Assembly (NCBI GenBank): GCA_030645495.1 | Contig: JAUSLV010000022.1 | Coordinates: 124,001 to 188,000 of the forward strand | Length of the DNA: 64,000 nt | Reading direction: 5' to 3' | From: Actinomycetota bacterium | GTDB taxonomy: Bacteria; Actinomycetota; Acidimicrobiia; Acidimicrobiales; Ilumatobacteraceae | In this document: positions 15,571-24,510 of the stretch, in pieces | Layout: each line of letters begins with the position of its first letter | How positions within the stretch are numbered: position 1 is the stretch's first letter | Notes under the pieces: model-generated | The model's database searches: none | The model's input: the letters and a program-made list of their open reading frames with translations, nothing else | Told to the model about the DNA's origin: nothing | Made by a program: the position numbers and the translations under genes

Positions 15571-16656
15571 ATGGGAGCCATCGCCGTGCTGGCACTCCGC
15601 GACCTGGTGCGTCGCTGGCGGTTGATGGTGGCGCTGGGCGTGATGGTGGCGCTGACGGTGCTGATGGTGACGCTGCTGGATGGCTACGTGCGCAGTATCG
15701 ACGTGCGCTTCCGTTCGGCCCAACCGCGGCTCGTGGTGCAGCAGGAGAGCACGGTGGGCGAGTTCGCCGGCAGCCGGATTCCCGCCTCGGTGGCCGACGA
15801 CCTGCTTGCCGCGGGTGTCACCGACGCGATCCCAGAAGTGCACGCGGTCACCGGCACCTCGGGCAGCGACGCCGTGCTGATCACCGGCGTCGACCCCGAT
15901 CGTTACACCGCGCTCGACCCGTACCACCTCGTCTCCGGTCGGCACCTGCGCAACGGCGAGGACGGCCGCACAGCGATCGTGGGTGTCGCGCTGGCCCGCC
16001 GCTTCGACCTCGGCACGGGCGACACGATCCGCCTACGCGGGCGCGACTTCGCTGTCGTGGGCGTGTTCGAGCTGGGCACCTACGTGGACGACGCGGCGGT
16101 GGTGCCGCTGGCCGACGCGCAGCGCCTGCTGGGGTGGAACGACGACGTGTCGCTGTTCGTGATCCCGGTGGACGGCCCGTACGTGGCCGGCGATGTGCTG
16201 CCCGGCGGGCTGGTGGTGGCACAACGCGGCGATGTGGCGCTGGTGGACGAGTGGGGCCCGCTGCTCGCGATGCTCACTGCGTCGGTGCGCCTGCTGGCGG
16301 CCGGTGCGGTGGCGGTGATGGCGATCGCGCTGTGGCGGCTGGCATGGATGCACCGCGTCGATTTCGGCCTGCTGCGCCTGGTGGGGTTCCCCCGCCGCGC
16401 GGTCGTCGTGTTCCTGGGGGCGCAGGCCCTCGTGCTGGTGGTGGTGTCCACCGCGGTCGGTGCGCTGTCGGCGTGGCTCGTCGGGCCGTACCTGGCGCGC
16501 ACCACGCTGGCCGTCACCACCGGCCCGGTGATCGATGCCTCCGTGCTCGGTCGGTCGGTCGGGTACGGCCTGGCCGTGCTGGTGGTTGCCCTGTGCGTAC
16601 CCCTGATTGCCCTGTCGCGCCGAGGTGTGGGAGCCCTCGTGCAGCGCGACGACTGA
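15571..16656 (+). CDS. FtsX/MacB-like ABC transporter permease (second subunit)
   Basis: 361 residues with the same topology as the preceding gene: an N-terminal segment at about 20-40 ('LMVALGVMVALTVLMVTLL'), an external domain, then three C-terminal segments. 'HRVDFGLLRLVGFPRRAVVV' corresponds to the coupling helix. It begins 2 nt after the previous stop with GGAGGGG as ribosome site. It completes a three-gene exporter operon with a neighbouring DUF2510 protein that may be transcribed with it. Confidence 0.88.
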   Translation: MGAIAVLALRDLVRRWRLMVALGVMVALTVLMVTLLDGYVRSIDVRFRSAQPRLVVQQESTVGEFAGSRIPASVADDLLAAGVTDAIPEVHAVTGTSGSDAVLITGVDPDRYTALDPYHLVSGRHLRNGEDGRTAIVGVALARRFDLGTGDTIRLRGRDFAVVGVFELGTYVDDAAVVPLADAQRLLGWNDDVSLFVIPVDGPYVAGDVLPGGLVVAQRGDVALVDEWGPLLAMLTASVRLLAAGAVAVMAIALWRLAWMHRVDFGLLRLVGFPRRAVVVFLGAQALVLVVVSTAVGALSAWLVGPYLARTTLAVTTGPVIDASVLGRSVGYGLAVLVVALCVPLIALSRRGVGALVQRDD

Positions 16657-16698
16657 CCCGTGAACCGGCCGGCGACAGCCGACCTGAAAGGAGAGATC

Positions 16699-17697
16699 AT
16701 GTCGAACACCCCGTCAGGCTGGTACCCGGATCCGAAGGGCCACGCGCAACAGCGGTGGTACGACGGCGCGAACTGGACCGATTTCGTGATGAACGACGGC
16801 ACGACATTCGTCGACGCGCCAGGCCCAGGGGCGCCCCCGCCGCCCACACCGCCGCCCCAGCACGTGGTGGCCCCTCCGCCGACGATGCAGCCGGCGGCAC
16901 CGGGTGTGGCCCACTACCCGGTGCAGAAGCCGGTGCGCTCGGCCGGGCAGAAGATGGCGTTCGTGGCCGTGGCGGCGCTGGTGGTCGGTGGCGTGTTGGG
17001 CTACGTGGTGCGCGGTGACGGCGGCTCCGACGGCGGCGGCAGCGGTGGAGGTGGTGGCAGCAGCCAAGCACTGTCCACACCGTTGCTCGAGGGCATGGCC
17101 AGCCTCGATTCGTACGAGTGGCAGATCACCGTGGCCAACGTCGGCCCGACGGCCGCCGACCGCACCGAGATGAGCGGCAACGGCGCCTCCGACAGCGCGC
17201 AGCAGCTGCGCTACATGCGGATGACGAACACGTCCGCCTCGGCCGACGACACCGAAGGCCCCAGCACGAGCACCACCGAGACATGGCGCACGGCCGATAC
17301 GTCGTGCACGTTCGACGGCGAGCAGTACGCGCAGGACTCGACGAACCCGTTCGAATCCGACCTCGGCACTGTGCTCTCCGGCGTGTTCGACATCGTGATC
17401 CCGAAGGGCAACTCGCAGCTCGTCGGCAGCGAGCAGGTGGCCGGCATCGACGCCGACCACTACACGTTCACCATCGATGGCCTCGGCGGCGGCTCGGGTG
17501 CCCAGGTGGATGCGAACTCCGGTGAGGTGTGGGTGGCCAAGGACGGCGGCTACCTGCTGCGGTACACGGTGAACACCGCGCTGGTGGACACCGGCAGCGG
17601 CGAGCAGTACTCGCTGACGATGACGCTGGAACTGACCAGCGTGAATCAGCCGGTGAGCATCGTGATGCCGTCGGGGTGCTCGCAGCTCCAGCTGTAG
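16699..17697 (+). CDS. DUF2510 membrane protein with LppX/LprG-like outer domain
   Basis: 332 residues. The N-terminal DUF2510 motif 'GWYPDPKGHAQQRWYDGANWTD' is followed by a Pro-rich linker, a membrane segment (about 96-115, 'MAFVAVAALVVGGVLGYVV'), a Gly/Ser spacer and an extracytoplasmic domain ('LEGMASLDSYEWQITVANVG...'). The outer domain resembles actinobacterial LppX/LprG-type lipid-binding lipoproteins in arrangement. That similarity is a weak inference. AAAGGAG before ATG 16699 supports the start. It lies 42 bp after the exporter permease. Confidence 0.75.
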   Translation: MSNTPSGWYPDPKGHAQQRWYDGANWTDFVMNDGTTFVDAPGPGAPPPPTPPPQHVVAPPPTMQPAAPGVAHYPVQKPVRSAGQKMAFVAVAALVVGGVLGYVVRGDGGSDGGGSGGGGGSSQALSTPLLEGMASLDSYEWQITVANVGPTAADRTEMSGNGASDSAQQLRYMRMTNTSASADDTEGPSTSTTETWRTADTSCTFDGEQYAQDSTNPFESDLGTVLSGVFDIVIPKGNSQLVGSEQVAGIDADHYTFTIDGLGGGSGAQVDANSGEVWVAKDGGYLLRYTVNTALVDTGSGEQYSLTMTLELTSVNQPVSIVMPSGCSQLQL

Positions 17698-17787
17698 GCA
17701 CCGGCTGCCGACGCGGCATCGTGTCACCTGGCCGTCGGCCACCTCCAGGTGGCACGATGAACCCCAGCTACACGCTGGGAGGCGCAG

Positions 17788-18987
17788 ATGGACTTCGAGA
17801 TCTCGGAGAAGATGTCGGTCATCCTCGACATGGTCAATCGCTTCATCGACGAGGAAGTGATCCCGCTCGAAGGGGCGATGTTGCACGACGACGAGGCAGC
17901 GCTGGCCGAGGGTGTTGCACGCGCGCAGCGCAAGGTGCACGAGATGGGGCTGTGGTCGCCGAACCACCCGGTGGAGTGGGGCGGCCAGGGCCTCACGATG
18001 CTCGAACACGGGCTGCTCAGCGAGGCACTGGGGCGCACGCCGCTGGGCCACTACGTGTTCAACGCGCAGGCGCCCGACGCGGGCAACGTGGAGATCCTGC
18101 ACCTGTTCGCCAACGCCGAGCAGCGCGAGCGGTTCCTGCGCCCGCTGGTGGAGGGCAAGATCCGCAGCTGCTTCTCGATGACCGAACCCGAGCAGCCGGG
18201 CAGCAACCCGGTGCTGATGGACACGATGGCGGTGAAGGACGGCGACGACTACGTGATCACCGGCCAGAAGTGGTTCACCACGGGTGCCGACGGCGCCGAC
18301 TTCGCGATCGTGATGGCGGTCACCAACCCCGAGGCCCCGCCGCACCAGCGGGCCAGCATGATCATCGTGCCCACCGACACGCCCGGCTTCGAGTTGGTGC
18401 GCAACATCAATGTGATGGGCCACGCCGGGTCGGGCATCTTCAGCCACGGAGAGGTGATGTACCACGGGTGCCGCGTACCGCAGGCCAATCTGCTGGGCCC
18501 GGAAGGCCACGGTTTCGCGATCGCGCAAGAGCGCCTGGGGCCGGGCCGGATCCATCACTGCATGCGCTGGTTGGGCATCGCCAGCCGCTCGCTCGACCTG
18601 CTGATGGCTCGCGCCAACAGCCGGGTGATCACGGCCACCGGCGAGCGCTTGGCCGACCGACAGATCATCCAGCACTGGGTGGCCGACCTGTCCACCGAGA
18701 TCCGTGGCGCCCGCCTGCTCACGCTGCACGCGGCGTGGATGATCGACAAGGTGGGGGCGAAGGCAGCGAAGAACGAGATCTCCTCGATCAAGTTCAGCGT
18801 GGCCAACACGATGCTCAAGGCCGTCGACCTGGCGATGCAGGTGCACGGTGGCCTGGGCGTCACCGACGACACCGTGCTGGCCTGGTGGTACCGCCACGAG
18901 CGCGGCGCCCGCATCTACGACGGCGCCGACGAGGTGCACCGCACCACGCTCGGCCGCACCCTCCTGCGCCAAGCCGCCAAATCCTGA
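17788..18987 (+). CDS. Acyl-CoA dehydrogenase family protein
   Basis: 399 residues. The three acyl-CoA dehydrogenase parts are visible: N-terminal helices ('MVNRFIDEEVIPLEGAM'), the middle beta domain ('CFSMTEPEQPGSNPVLMDTMAV', 'ITGQKWFTTGADGADFAIVM') and the C-terminal helices with 'MQVHGGLGVTDDTVLAWWYRHERGARIYDGADEVHRTTLGR'. It would oxidise an acyl-CoA with FAD and pass electrons to ETF, for which an EtfD-like oxidoreductase is encoded at 54688. It is convergent with a CoA transferase gene across a strong hairpin. Confidence 0.92.
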   Translation: MDFEISEKMSVILDMVNRFIDEEVIPLEGAMLHDDEAALAEGVARAQRKVHEMGLWSPNHPVEWGGQGLTMLEHGLLSEALGRTPLGHYVFNAQAPDAGNVEILHLFANAEQRERFLRPLVEGKIRSCFSMTEPEQPGSNPVLMDTMAVKDGDDYVITGQKWFTTGADGADFAIVMAVTNPEAPPHQRASMIIVPTDTPGFELVRNINVMGHAGSGIFSHGEVMYHGCRVPQANLLGPEGHGFAIAQERLGPGRIHHCMRWLGIASRSLDLLMARANSRVITATGERLADRQIIQHWVADLSTEIRGARLLTLHAAWMIDKVGAKAAKNEISSIKFSVANTMLKAVDLAMQVHGGLGVTDDTVLAWWYRHERGARIYDGADEVHRTTLGRTLLRQAAKS

Positions 18988-19033
18988 GCTTTGGCGTTCA
19001 GACCGCGTGGTACCCGGTCTGAACGCCGAAGCT
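18987..19033. terminator. Bidirectional terminator hairpin
   Basis: Arms 18987-19004 and 19016-19033 pair over 18 bp with one mismatch (core GGCGTTCAGACC / GGTCTGAACGCC perfect) around an 11-nt loop. It lies exactly between the convergent acyl-CoA dehydrogenase and CoA transferase stops, so it can serve both. There is no poly-U tract, as is common in high-GC actinobacteria. Confidence 0.8.
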
Positions 19034-19037
19034 GGGG

Positions 19038-20255
19038 CTAGAGGAGGATGCCGGCGACCTTTGCGTTGATGATCGCCTCTTCGTCGAGGCCGATCTCGGC
19101 CATCACCTCGTCGGTGTGCGCACCGAGTTCGGGCGCCGGGCTGCTGGGCGAGGGCTTGCGGTCGAACTGCACCGGCGTGCTCACCATCTTCAGCACGCGG
19201 CCGTCGCCGTAGTCCACATCTTGCGTGTAGCCGTTGGCGATCGCGGCGCGGTCGCGGGGCAGCTCGCCGGCCTTCTGCACGATGTCCCACTGGCCGCCCT
19301 GGGTGGCCAGCGCGGCGCACGCCTGCTCGAACGTGAACGTGGCGAACACCGCATCCACGGCCGCGATGCAGGCATCGATGTTGGCGTAGCGCAGCGCGTC
19401 GGTGGCGAAGTCGGGGTGCTCGATCAACTCGGGCGCGCCCAGCGCGGTGCAGAAGCCGGGCCAGTAGCGCTGGCCCTGCAGCATGCACAGCTGCAGGTAG
19501 CGGCCGTCGCTGGTGCGGTAGGTGTTGACCAGCGGGTTGGGCACCGAGTTGCGCGACATCTTCGGCAATTCGTCCACGCCGATGAGGGTGCTGCCCACGA
19601 TGCCGGGCTGCAGTGCCCACATCGCGGTGGCCATCAGCGAACCGTCGACCACGCTGCCTTCCCCGGTGCGGTCGCGCATCAGGAGGGCGGCGGCGATCCC
19701 ACCGGCGAAGATCGCGCCGCTGGTGCCGTCGCCGAACGCGCCACCGGGCATCTGCAACGGGTAGGGCAGATCGTTGGGGGTGACCGCGCTGGCGATGCCG
19801 CTGCGGGCCCAGAACGAAATGCTGTCGTAGCCGCCCTTCTCCGCGTCGTCACCGAACGCACCCTGGCCGCTGCCGACGGCGTAGATGATCGTGGGGTTGA
19901 TCGCGCGGATGTCGTCGATGTCGATCTTCAGCTTGCGGCGGGCCGCCGGCAACAGGCTGATGAGGAACACATCGGCGTCGGCGACCATCTTGTAGAGCAG
20001 CTCGGTGGCGCCCTCGACCGTGAGGTCCATCGCCACGTTGCGCTTGCCGCGGTTGAAGATCTCGTACATGAACGTGAAGCCACCGTGGCCGGGAGCGATG
20101 CCGGCGTAGTTGAGGCCGCGCATCGGGTCGCCGGTGGCCGGCTCGACCTTGGTGACGGCAGCGCCCCAGTCGGCCAGCACCGCGCCGCAGGAGGGCACGA
20201 ACGCCCACATCGAGACTTCGACGACCTTGATTCCTTCGAGCGGACGCTGCCCCAT
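19038..20255 (-). CDS. Family III CoA transferase (CaiB/BaiF type)
   Basis: 405 residues. The start 'LEGIKVVEVSMWAFVPSCGAVLADWGAAVTKVEPATGDPMRGL' is the family hallmark, and 'RGKRNVAMDLTVEGATELLYKMVADADVFLISLLPAARRKL' follows, with the catalytic Asp expected just after it in this family. It would move CoA between acyl acids in degradation of unusual acyl or sterol-type substrates. The converging acyl-CoA dehydrogenase fits the same pathway. The 'GGFTFMYEIFNRGKRN' block is intact. Confidence 0.9.
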   Translation of the reverse strand: MGQRPLEGIKVVEVSMWAFVPSCGAVLADWGAAVTKVEPATGDPMRGLNYAGIAPGHGGFTFMYEIFNRGKRNVAMDLTVEGATELLYKMVADADVFLISLLPAARRKLKIDIDDIRAINPTIIYAVGSGQGAFGDDAEKGGYDSISFWARSGIASAVTPNDLPYPLQMPGGAFGDGTSGAIFAGGIAAALLMRDRTGEGSVVDGSLMATAMWALQPGIVGSTLIGVDELPKMSRNSVPNPLVNTYRTSDGRYLQLCMLQGQRYWPGFCTALGAPELIEHPDFATDALRYANIDACIAAVDAVFATFTFEQACAALATQGGQWDIVQKAGELPRDRAAIANGYTQDVDYGDGRVLKMVSTPVQFDRKPSPSSPAPELGAHTDEVMAEIGLDEEAIINAKVAGILL

Positions 20256-20369
20256 GATTCCCCTGCCTCGTGTGTGTGTTCCCCAGCACGGGGAGGCTAG
20301 TTGACGCGCGTGTCACAAATGGGGGCGAAGCTGCCAGAAGCAACCCGCGGAACATGTCAGAATGGCCCG

Positions 20370-20915
20370 ATGAGTATGCCTCCTCCGCCTCCTCCAGGTC
20401 AGCCCCAGCAGCCCGCCACCCCTGGCTACCCACCCGCGCCGGGTTATCAGCCGGCACCCGGCTACCAGCCCGCCCCTGGCTACCAGCCCGCCCCTGGCTA
20501 CGCACAGGGCATGCCGCCGGCCCCGCCCGCGGCCGGCAAGCCGAAGTGGTTGGTGCCCGTGGTGATCCTGGCCGTGGTGGCGATCGGTGCCGGTGTGGCG
20601 TGGTCGCTGTCGTCGGGTGACGACGACAAGAAGTCCAACGGCGGCAGCGACATCACGATCGACCTCGGTAGCAGCGACCCCACGATCACCCAGAGCTCGA
20701 ACAACGGCGATGGCTACACCGAGCAGATCCGCACCACGTTCGTCGACGGCTGCGTGTCCAGCGGCGGCAGCGTCGAGGCCTGCACCTGTGTGTTCGAAGA
20801 GATCGTGCGCACGGTCCCGTTCGAGGACTTCCTGATCCTCGACCAGCAGGCCACCACCGACGACTCCGCGCTCGACGATCCGCGCATCGCCGCGGCCATC
20901 GCCACCTGCATCTGA
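20370..20915 (+). CDS. Proline-rich one-pass membrane protein
   Basis: 181 residues. The N-terminal ~65 residues are Pro/Gly/Tyr/Gln-rich with about four repeats of 'PGYQPA'. A membrane segment follows ('WLVPVVILAVVAIGAGVAWSL', about 72-92), then an acidic spacer and a small outer domain with four Cys ('VDGCVSSGGSVEACTCVF' and the C-terminal 'TCI') that may form disulfides. The start ATG 20370 gives 'MSMPPPPPPG'. The family is unknown; the plan resembles DUF4190/DUF2510-type actinobacterial membrane proteins. It is divergent from the CoA transferase. Confidence 0.7.
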   Translation: MSMPPPPPPGQPQQPATPGYPPAPGYQPAPGYQPAPGYQPAPGYAQGMPPAPPAAGKPKWLVPVVILAVVAIGAGVAWSLSSGDDDKKSNGGSDITIDLGSSDPTITQSSNNGDGYTEQIRTTFVDGCVSSGGSVEACTCVFEEIVRTVPFEDFLILDQQATTDDSALDDPRIAAAIATCI

Positions 20916-20971
20916 TCCTGCGCCCGTCACCCTCGTCGGCCTTCGACATGTGACACCTGGCCGCGCACTTG

Positions 20972-21112
20972 GTGGCGTACGTGCCGAGTTCCGACGAGCG
21001 GCGCCTCGACCTCGTGGCCCGCTACGGCGCGCAGTCGCCGCAGATCGAACGGTTCGACGGGCTGCTGCCCGGCGTGCGGCGCGTCGAGGCCTTGCCGGCC
21101 GCACGCGCCTGA
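20972..21112 (+). CDS. Small hypothetical ORF or gene remnant
   Basis: A 46-codon frame from GTG 20972 reads 'AYVPSSDERRLDLVARYGAQSPQIERFDGLLPGVRR...'. Its composition and codon use look genuine, but it is short with no clear ribosome site and an in-frame stop lies 21 bp upstream. It may be the tail of a lost gene. It ends just before the sortase gene stop on the other strand. Confidence 0.3.
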   Translation: MAYVPSSDERRLDLVARYGAQSPQIERFDGLLPGVRRVEALPAARA

Positions 21113-21122
21113 CCGGCGTGGC

Positions 21123-22817
21123 TCAGCCGATGCCGACCAACCGCCCGGTCACCACGATGCGGTACTTCAGGCTGGTGGCGGCGCCGTTGGCCTTCGAGCA
21201 CGCCACCAGCTGTGCTGTCACCGGCCCGGCACCGATGGCCTGCGCGGCGATCGCTTCGGGCGACGGGCTGGTGACCGAGGTGCGAACGACGACGTAGTAG
21301 TACGTGCGCCCGTCGGACCCGATCAGCGAGAACGAGTTCCCCGGCTTCAGCTGGTCGATCCGGCGGAAGGGTGCGGCGCCGGTCGTGCGGTGGGCGAAGA
21401 GCATCACGTTGCCGGGGGCGGCCAGCTGGCTGAGGGTGCCGGTGACAGCCGCGAACCCTTGGTCGACGATCGCGTTCGCATCGGGCCCGTTGCGTGCGGC
21501 GGCGAACACACCGAGGCTGGGCAGGTGCACCGCGGCAACCACGTTGGGTGCATGGTCGGGGCTGTCCAGCGGCGCCTGCGTGGGGGTGGCCGGCGTGCCG
21601 AGGTACCAGCCGGCGACATCGGCGATCAAGTGCGCACCGGCGTTGGTGTACAGCGCCACGCCGCGAGAGCTGACCGCGACGATGGCGTGGGCGGCTACCA
21701 CGTGCTGCCAGTTGGGCAGGTTGAGGTTCGACGACCCTGGCCGTTGTACGCCCGCGGGATAGGCGGTGACGAACCCCGGGCTCCAGGCCTCGAGCGCAGT
21801 GATGTTCATTGCAACGGCGGAGACATTGGCGAACGGGCTGCCCGTGGGAACTTCGTAGGTGCTCTGCGCCCACGGGGCAAGGGTGCGCGAAATGCGTGTG
21901 TCGAGCATCCGCTGCGGAGGGGCGGGCACGAACAGGCCGGCGGTGTCGAGCGGGGCGCTCGGGCCGGTGAACCACCCGACCACGTCGACGATCAAGTGGC
22001 CGGTGTTCGTGGAGAACACGGCGATCGAGCGGATGCCATCGTGCAGGGTGACGATGGCCTGCGCGGCTCGGGTTTGCCCGGGCGCGTCGATGTTCATCGT
22101 GCTGACACCGGGGCGCGTGCGACCGGTGGAATGCGCCGTCCAGTACCCCGGCTGAGCGTCGACGGCGGTGATCGTCACCACCGCTGCGGCAGCATCGATG
22201 GGCACACCGGCAACTGCCAGGTTGACGGTGGTGGTGGCCCTGGGCGCAACAGGAATGCCGCGCTGGCGCGTGTCGATCACGCGCTGTGCGCCGCCGGGCA
22301 GCGTCACCAGGCGACCGGCGGCAACCGCCCCGGCCACGGGCACGTACACGCCGACCAGGTCGACGACGATGTCGACCGGGTGCAGCATGCGAATGTCGAT
22401 CGACCCACCGTCGCCCACCTTCACGTGCACGAGGTTGGCCACGATCTGGCCGGGCGAGTCGGTGTTCACGTTCGAACTGGCGGGCACCCGTGTTCCAGTG
22501 GGGAACGCCACCACGAAGTTGGGGCCGGTGGTGTCGACGACGGTGAGGTTGACCACCGCCGCCGATGCGTCACCGGGCACACCCGGGCGATGGGCGATGT
22601 CGACCCGGACGGTGTTGGCGTCGACCGTGGTGAACCCGTAGGCACCCTCACCGACGCGCGTGTCGGCCAGCCGCAGCGGCTCGACGGCCACGTACTTCGA
22701 GGTGTCGGCCGGCAACGACTCGCCCGCATTCGCTGTGTGGTGCGCGACCGCCGTGACGCTCAGGATCAGCAGCAGGGCTGCAGTCGACCATCGCGTCGCG
22801 GCTGGTGGCGCGCTCAT
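21123..22817 (-). CDS. Secreted sortase fused to three DTR modules
   Basis: 564 residues from ATG 22817; the upstream in-frame extension covers another gene and is rejected. A signal or anchor segment (about 8-28) precedes three ~115-residue modules, each opening with a Leu/Val/Ile-x-DTR element ('PLRLADTRVGEG', 'QRVIDTRQRG', 'QRMLDTRISR') and ending with 'VDVVGWF/ADVAGWY'-type strands. The last ~140 residues are sortase-like, with the catalytic His in 'VMLFAHRTTG', Cys in 'AQLVACSKANG' and Arg in 'LKYRIVV'. It would cleave or join surface proteins at the cell wall. Its substrates were not found. Confidence 0.8.
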   Translation of the reverse strand: MSAPPAATRWSTAALLLILSVTAVAHHTANAGESLPADTSKYVAVEPLRLADTRVGEGAYGFTTVDANTVRVDIAHRPGVPGDASAAVVNLTVVDTTGPNFVVAFPTGTRVPASSNVNTDSPGQIVANLVHVKVGDGGSIDIRMLHPVDIVVDLVGVYVPVAGAVAAGRLVTLPGGAQRVIDTRQRGIPVAPRATTTVNLAVAGVPIDAAAAVVTITAVDAQPGYWTAHSTGRTRPGVSTMNIDAPGQTRAAQAIVTLHDGIRSIAVFSTNTGHLIVDVVGWFTGPSAPLDTAGLFVPAPPQRMLDTRISRTLAPWAQSTYEVPTGSPFANVSAVAMNITALEAWSPGFVTAYPAGVQRPGSSNLNLPNWQHVVAAHAIVAVSSRGVALYTNAGAHLIADVAGWYLGTPATPTQAPLDSPDHAPNVVAAVHLPSLGVFAAARNGPDANAIVDQGFAAVTGTLSQLAAPGNVMLFAHRTTGAAPFRRIDQLKPGNSFSLIGSDGRTYYYVVVRTSVTSPSPEAIAAQAIGAGPVTAQLVACSKANGAATSLKYRIVVTGRLVGIG

Positions 22818-22834
22818 CGTGCCGTGGTGGTGGG

Positions 22835-23074
22835 TCACCACTTGCACTGCGGGGTCACGCCGAAGTGCTTGAGCACCAACGACGCGGGGCAGCTGCGCAG
22901 GCTGACGTACATCCACTGGTTGAGGCCGACGAATGCGGTCAGCACCAGGAACCAGGGGCTCACGGTGGCCGCGAGCACTGCGCTGAGCAGGGTCATCGTG
23001 CCCGCGAGGGCGAACAGGACACGCTCGAGCGGCCAACGAGTGGTGGTGGGGGTGGTGCTGTAGGTGGTGTTCAT
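22835..23074 (-). CDS. DUF2892 (YgaP-like) small membrane protein
   Basis: 79 residues with the DUF2892 pattern: 'WPLERVLFALAGTMTLLSAVLAATVSPWFLVLTAFVGLNQWMYV', two membrane helices, then a Cys-containing tail 'SCPASLVLKHFG'. In other bacteria this domain accompanies rhodaneses and persulfide-responsive regulators. A perfect ATACCCC/GGGGTAT palindrome 13 bp upstream fits CsoR/CstR-type control. The sortase gene starts 17 bp beyond its stop and may be co-transcribed. Confidence 0.85.
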   Translation of the reverse strand: MNTTYSTTPTTTRWPLERVLFALAGTMTLLSAVLAATVSPWFLVLTAFVGLNQWMYVSLRSCPASLVLKHFGVTPQCKW

Positions 23075-23086
23075 GATGTCGACTGT

Positions 23087-23102
23087 ATACCCCTAGGGGT
23101 AT
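23087..23102. promoter_or_regulatory. CsoR/CstR-like operator palindrome
   Basis: ATACCCCTAGGGGTAT, a perfect 16-bp palindrome upstream of the DUF2892 gene. G/C-tract palindromes flanked by ATA/TAT are known sites for the CsoR/RcnR/CstR repressor family (copper or persulfide sensors). Related sites lie at 27385 and 27462. No such regulator gene is in the window. Confidence 0.65.
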
Positions 23103-23125
23103 CAATCCAACCAGTCGAGCATGAG

Positions 23126-24253
23126 TCAGCCCAGCGCCCAGCGGAGCATGATGAGGCTGGTGGTGATGCCCAGCGGTGCGTCGGCGATCTTCGTCACCTG
23201 GCTGCCGTCGGCGTTCATCACGTACAGGTCGTAGCCCTCGCCGTTGCCCATGATGAACGCGATGTACGCGCCGTCGGGCGACCAGTCGCCGGCGTACGAG
23301 GCTCCCGCCACGGCGTAGGTCGACGCCTCAGGGTCGAAATCCGGCTCCGCGTGCGTGAGGGCGGTGAGGTCGGTGCCATCGGCCTTGATCGTGTACAGGT
23401 TCTCCGCCACGAACGCCGGCTTGCCCAGCATCCGGATCAGGATGGTGTCGGTGGTGGGCGACCAGCGAGCGGTTTCCGGGCAGCCCACCGCACCGTCGGG
23501 GCCGCTGGCGAAATCAGTGATCTGCGTGGGTGCCGCACCATCGATGCTGCCCACCCACACTTCCGGGCACTCCAGCTCGCCACCAGCGCCATCGGCGGTG
23601 GAGAGATAGGCGAAACGGTTGCTGTCGGGTGCCCAACTGCCACCGGTGGCGTAGTAGTCGGGCACCACCACGCGCCACTTCAGGCCGTCGGCCATCGGCA
23701 CCATGTCGACCGTCGCCACGGCGAGGCCGTCCGCCTCCGCGTCGTAGAACAGGATCCACTTCCCGTCGGGCGACGTGCCCAGCCGGAGTGGCTCGTTGGC
23801 CACCCGCTCACGGCGTTCGCCGGTGGTGAGGTCGAGCAGCATGCCGTAACGCGACCGGAAGGCTTGGTAGAGCATGTGTCGCCCGTCGCGCAGCAGCACC
23901 GGGCTGCTCGGGTCTTCCCCGGGTAGTGACACCCACTGCGCGCCGGTGCCGTCGGGGCGCATGGTGCAGATCACCGAGTCGGGAATCTCGTACATCATCG
24001 GCACGGGTTCGACACCGCACGACGTGGCCTCCACCGCCAGCAGGCCGGGCAGGTCGGCCAGGTTCAGGGTGGGCGGCAGCGTGGTGGCGGGCAGCGTGGT
24101 GGCAACATCGGTGGCCGGCACCGTGCTTTCCACGGCCTCGGTGGTAGTAGGCGCAGACGTGCCTGTCGCGCCCGGGTCGGAGCCGCCTCCGCACGCCACG
24201 AGCGGCGTGGCCAGTGCGACGAGGATCAGCCAACGAGAAGCGTGCTTCGTCAT
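23126..24253 (-). CDS. TolB/WD40-like beta-propeller lipoprotein
   Basis: 375 residues. The signal peptide ends at lipobox 'LVAC', followed by a Thr/Val linker and repeated TolB-type blades ('SWAPDSNRFAYLSTADG', 'RWSPTTDTILIRMLG', 'DWSPDGAYIAFIMGNGEGYDLYVMNADGSQ'). The protein sits outside the membrane and probably binds a partner rather than catalysing. It stands alone between the DUF2892 operon and a small zinc-ribbon gene on the same strand. Confidence 0.85.
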   Translation of the reverse strand: MTKHASRWLILVALATPLVACGGGSDPGATGTSAPTTTEAVESTVPATDVATTLPATTLPPTLNLADLPGLLAVEATSCGVEPVPMMYEIPDSVICTMRPDGTGAQWVSLPGEDPSSPVLLRDGRHMLYQAFRSRYGMLLDLTTGERRERVANEPLRLGTSPDGKWILFYDAEADGLAVATVDMVPMADGLKWRVVVPDYYATGGSWAPDSNRFAYLSTADGAGGELECPEVWVGSIDGAAPTQITDFASGPDGAVGCPETARWSPTTDTILIRMLGKPAFVAENLYTIKADGTDLTALTHAEPDFDPEASTYAVAGASYAGDWSPDGAYIAFIMGNGEGYDLYVMNADGSQVTKIADAPLGITTSLIMLRWALG

Positions 24254-24293
24254 GGCCGCACTGTAGATGCAGGCAGGTCAGCCGACCGCGAGT

Positions 24294-24473
24294 TCAGGTC
24301 TCGTCCGCCGGTGGCGGCGGCCACAGGAACTGCTGCTCGCAGGAGGTGCACTGGTACATCCAGCGCATCTCGCCCGCGGCGAACGTCATCCCCAACTCGG
24401 TGAAGCCGACGGCGCCGCAGTGCGGGCAGCGGTCGGGTTGCGGGTTTCCACCGCCAGGTGTGGCCATCGACAT
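24294..24473 (-). CDS. Small zinc-ribbon protein
   Basis: 59 residues from ATG 24473. Two CxxC knuckles ('RCPHCGAVGF' and 'YQCTSCEQQF') 24 residues apart form a typical zinc ribbon, ending with a Pro-rich tail. The family is unknown. It follows the RecQ-like gene by 37 bp on the same strand and may share its transcript. Confidence 0.7.
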   Translation of the reverse strand: MSMATPGGGNPQPDRCPHCGAVGFTELGMTFAAGEMRWMYQCTSCEQQFLWPPPPADET

Positions 24474-24510
24474 GAGCGCAGCGTAGGCCCACCGACATCG
24501 ACAACCAGCC

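Noticed and set aside
16714-19620. 968-codon open frame on the minus strand
   Set aside because: It lies opposite the DUF2510 and acyl-CoA dehydrogenase genes, is rich in His/Arg/Gly without any domain, and reflects high-GC codon bias of the true genes.
22818-23105. N-terminal extension of the sortase frame
   Set aside because: It runs through the DUF2892 gene in another frame and has no signal-like or conserved sequence; the ATG at 22817 gives a good signal segment.
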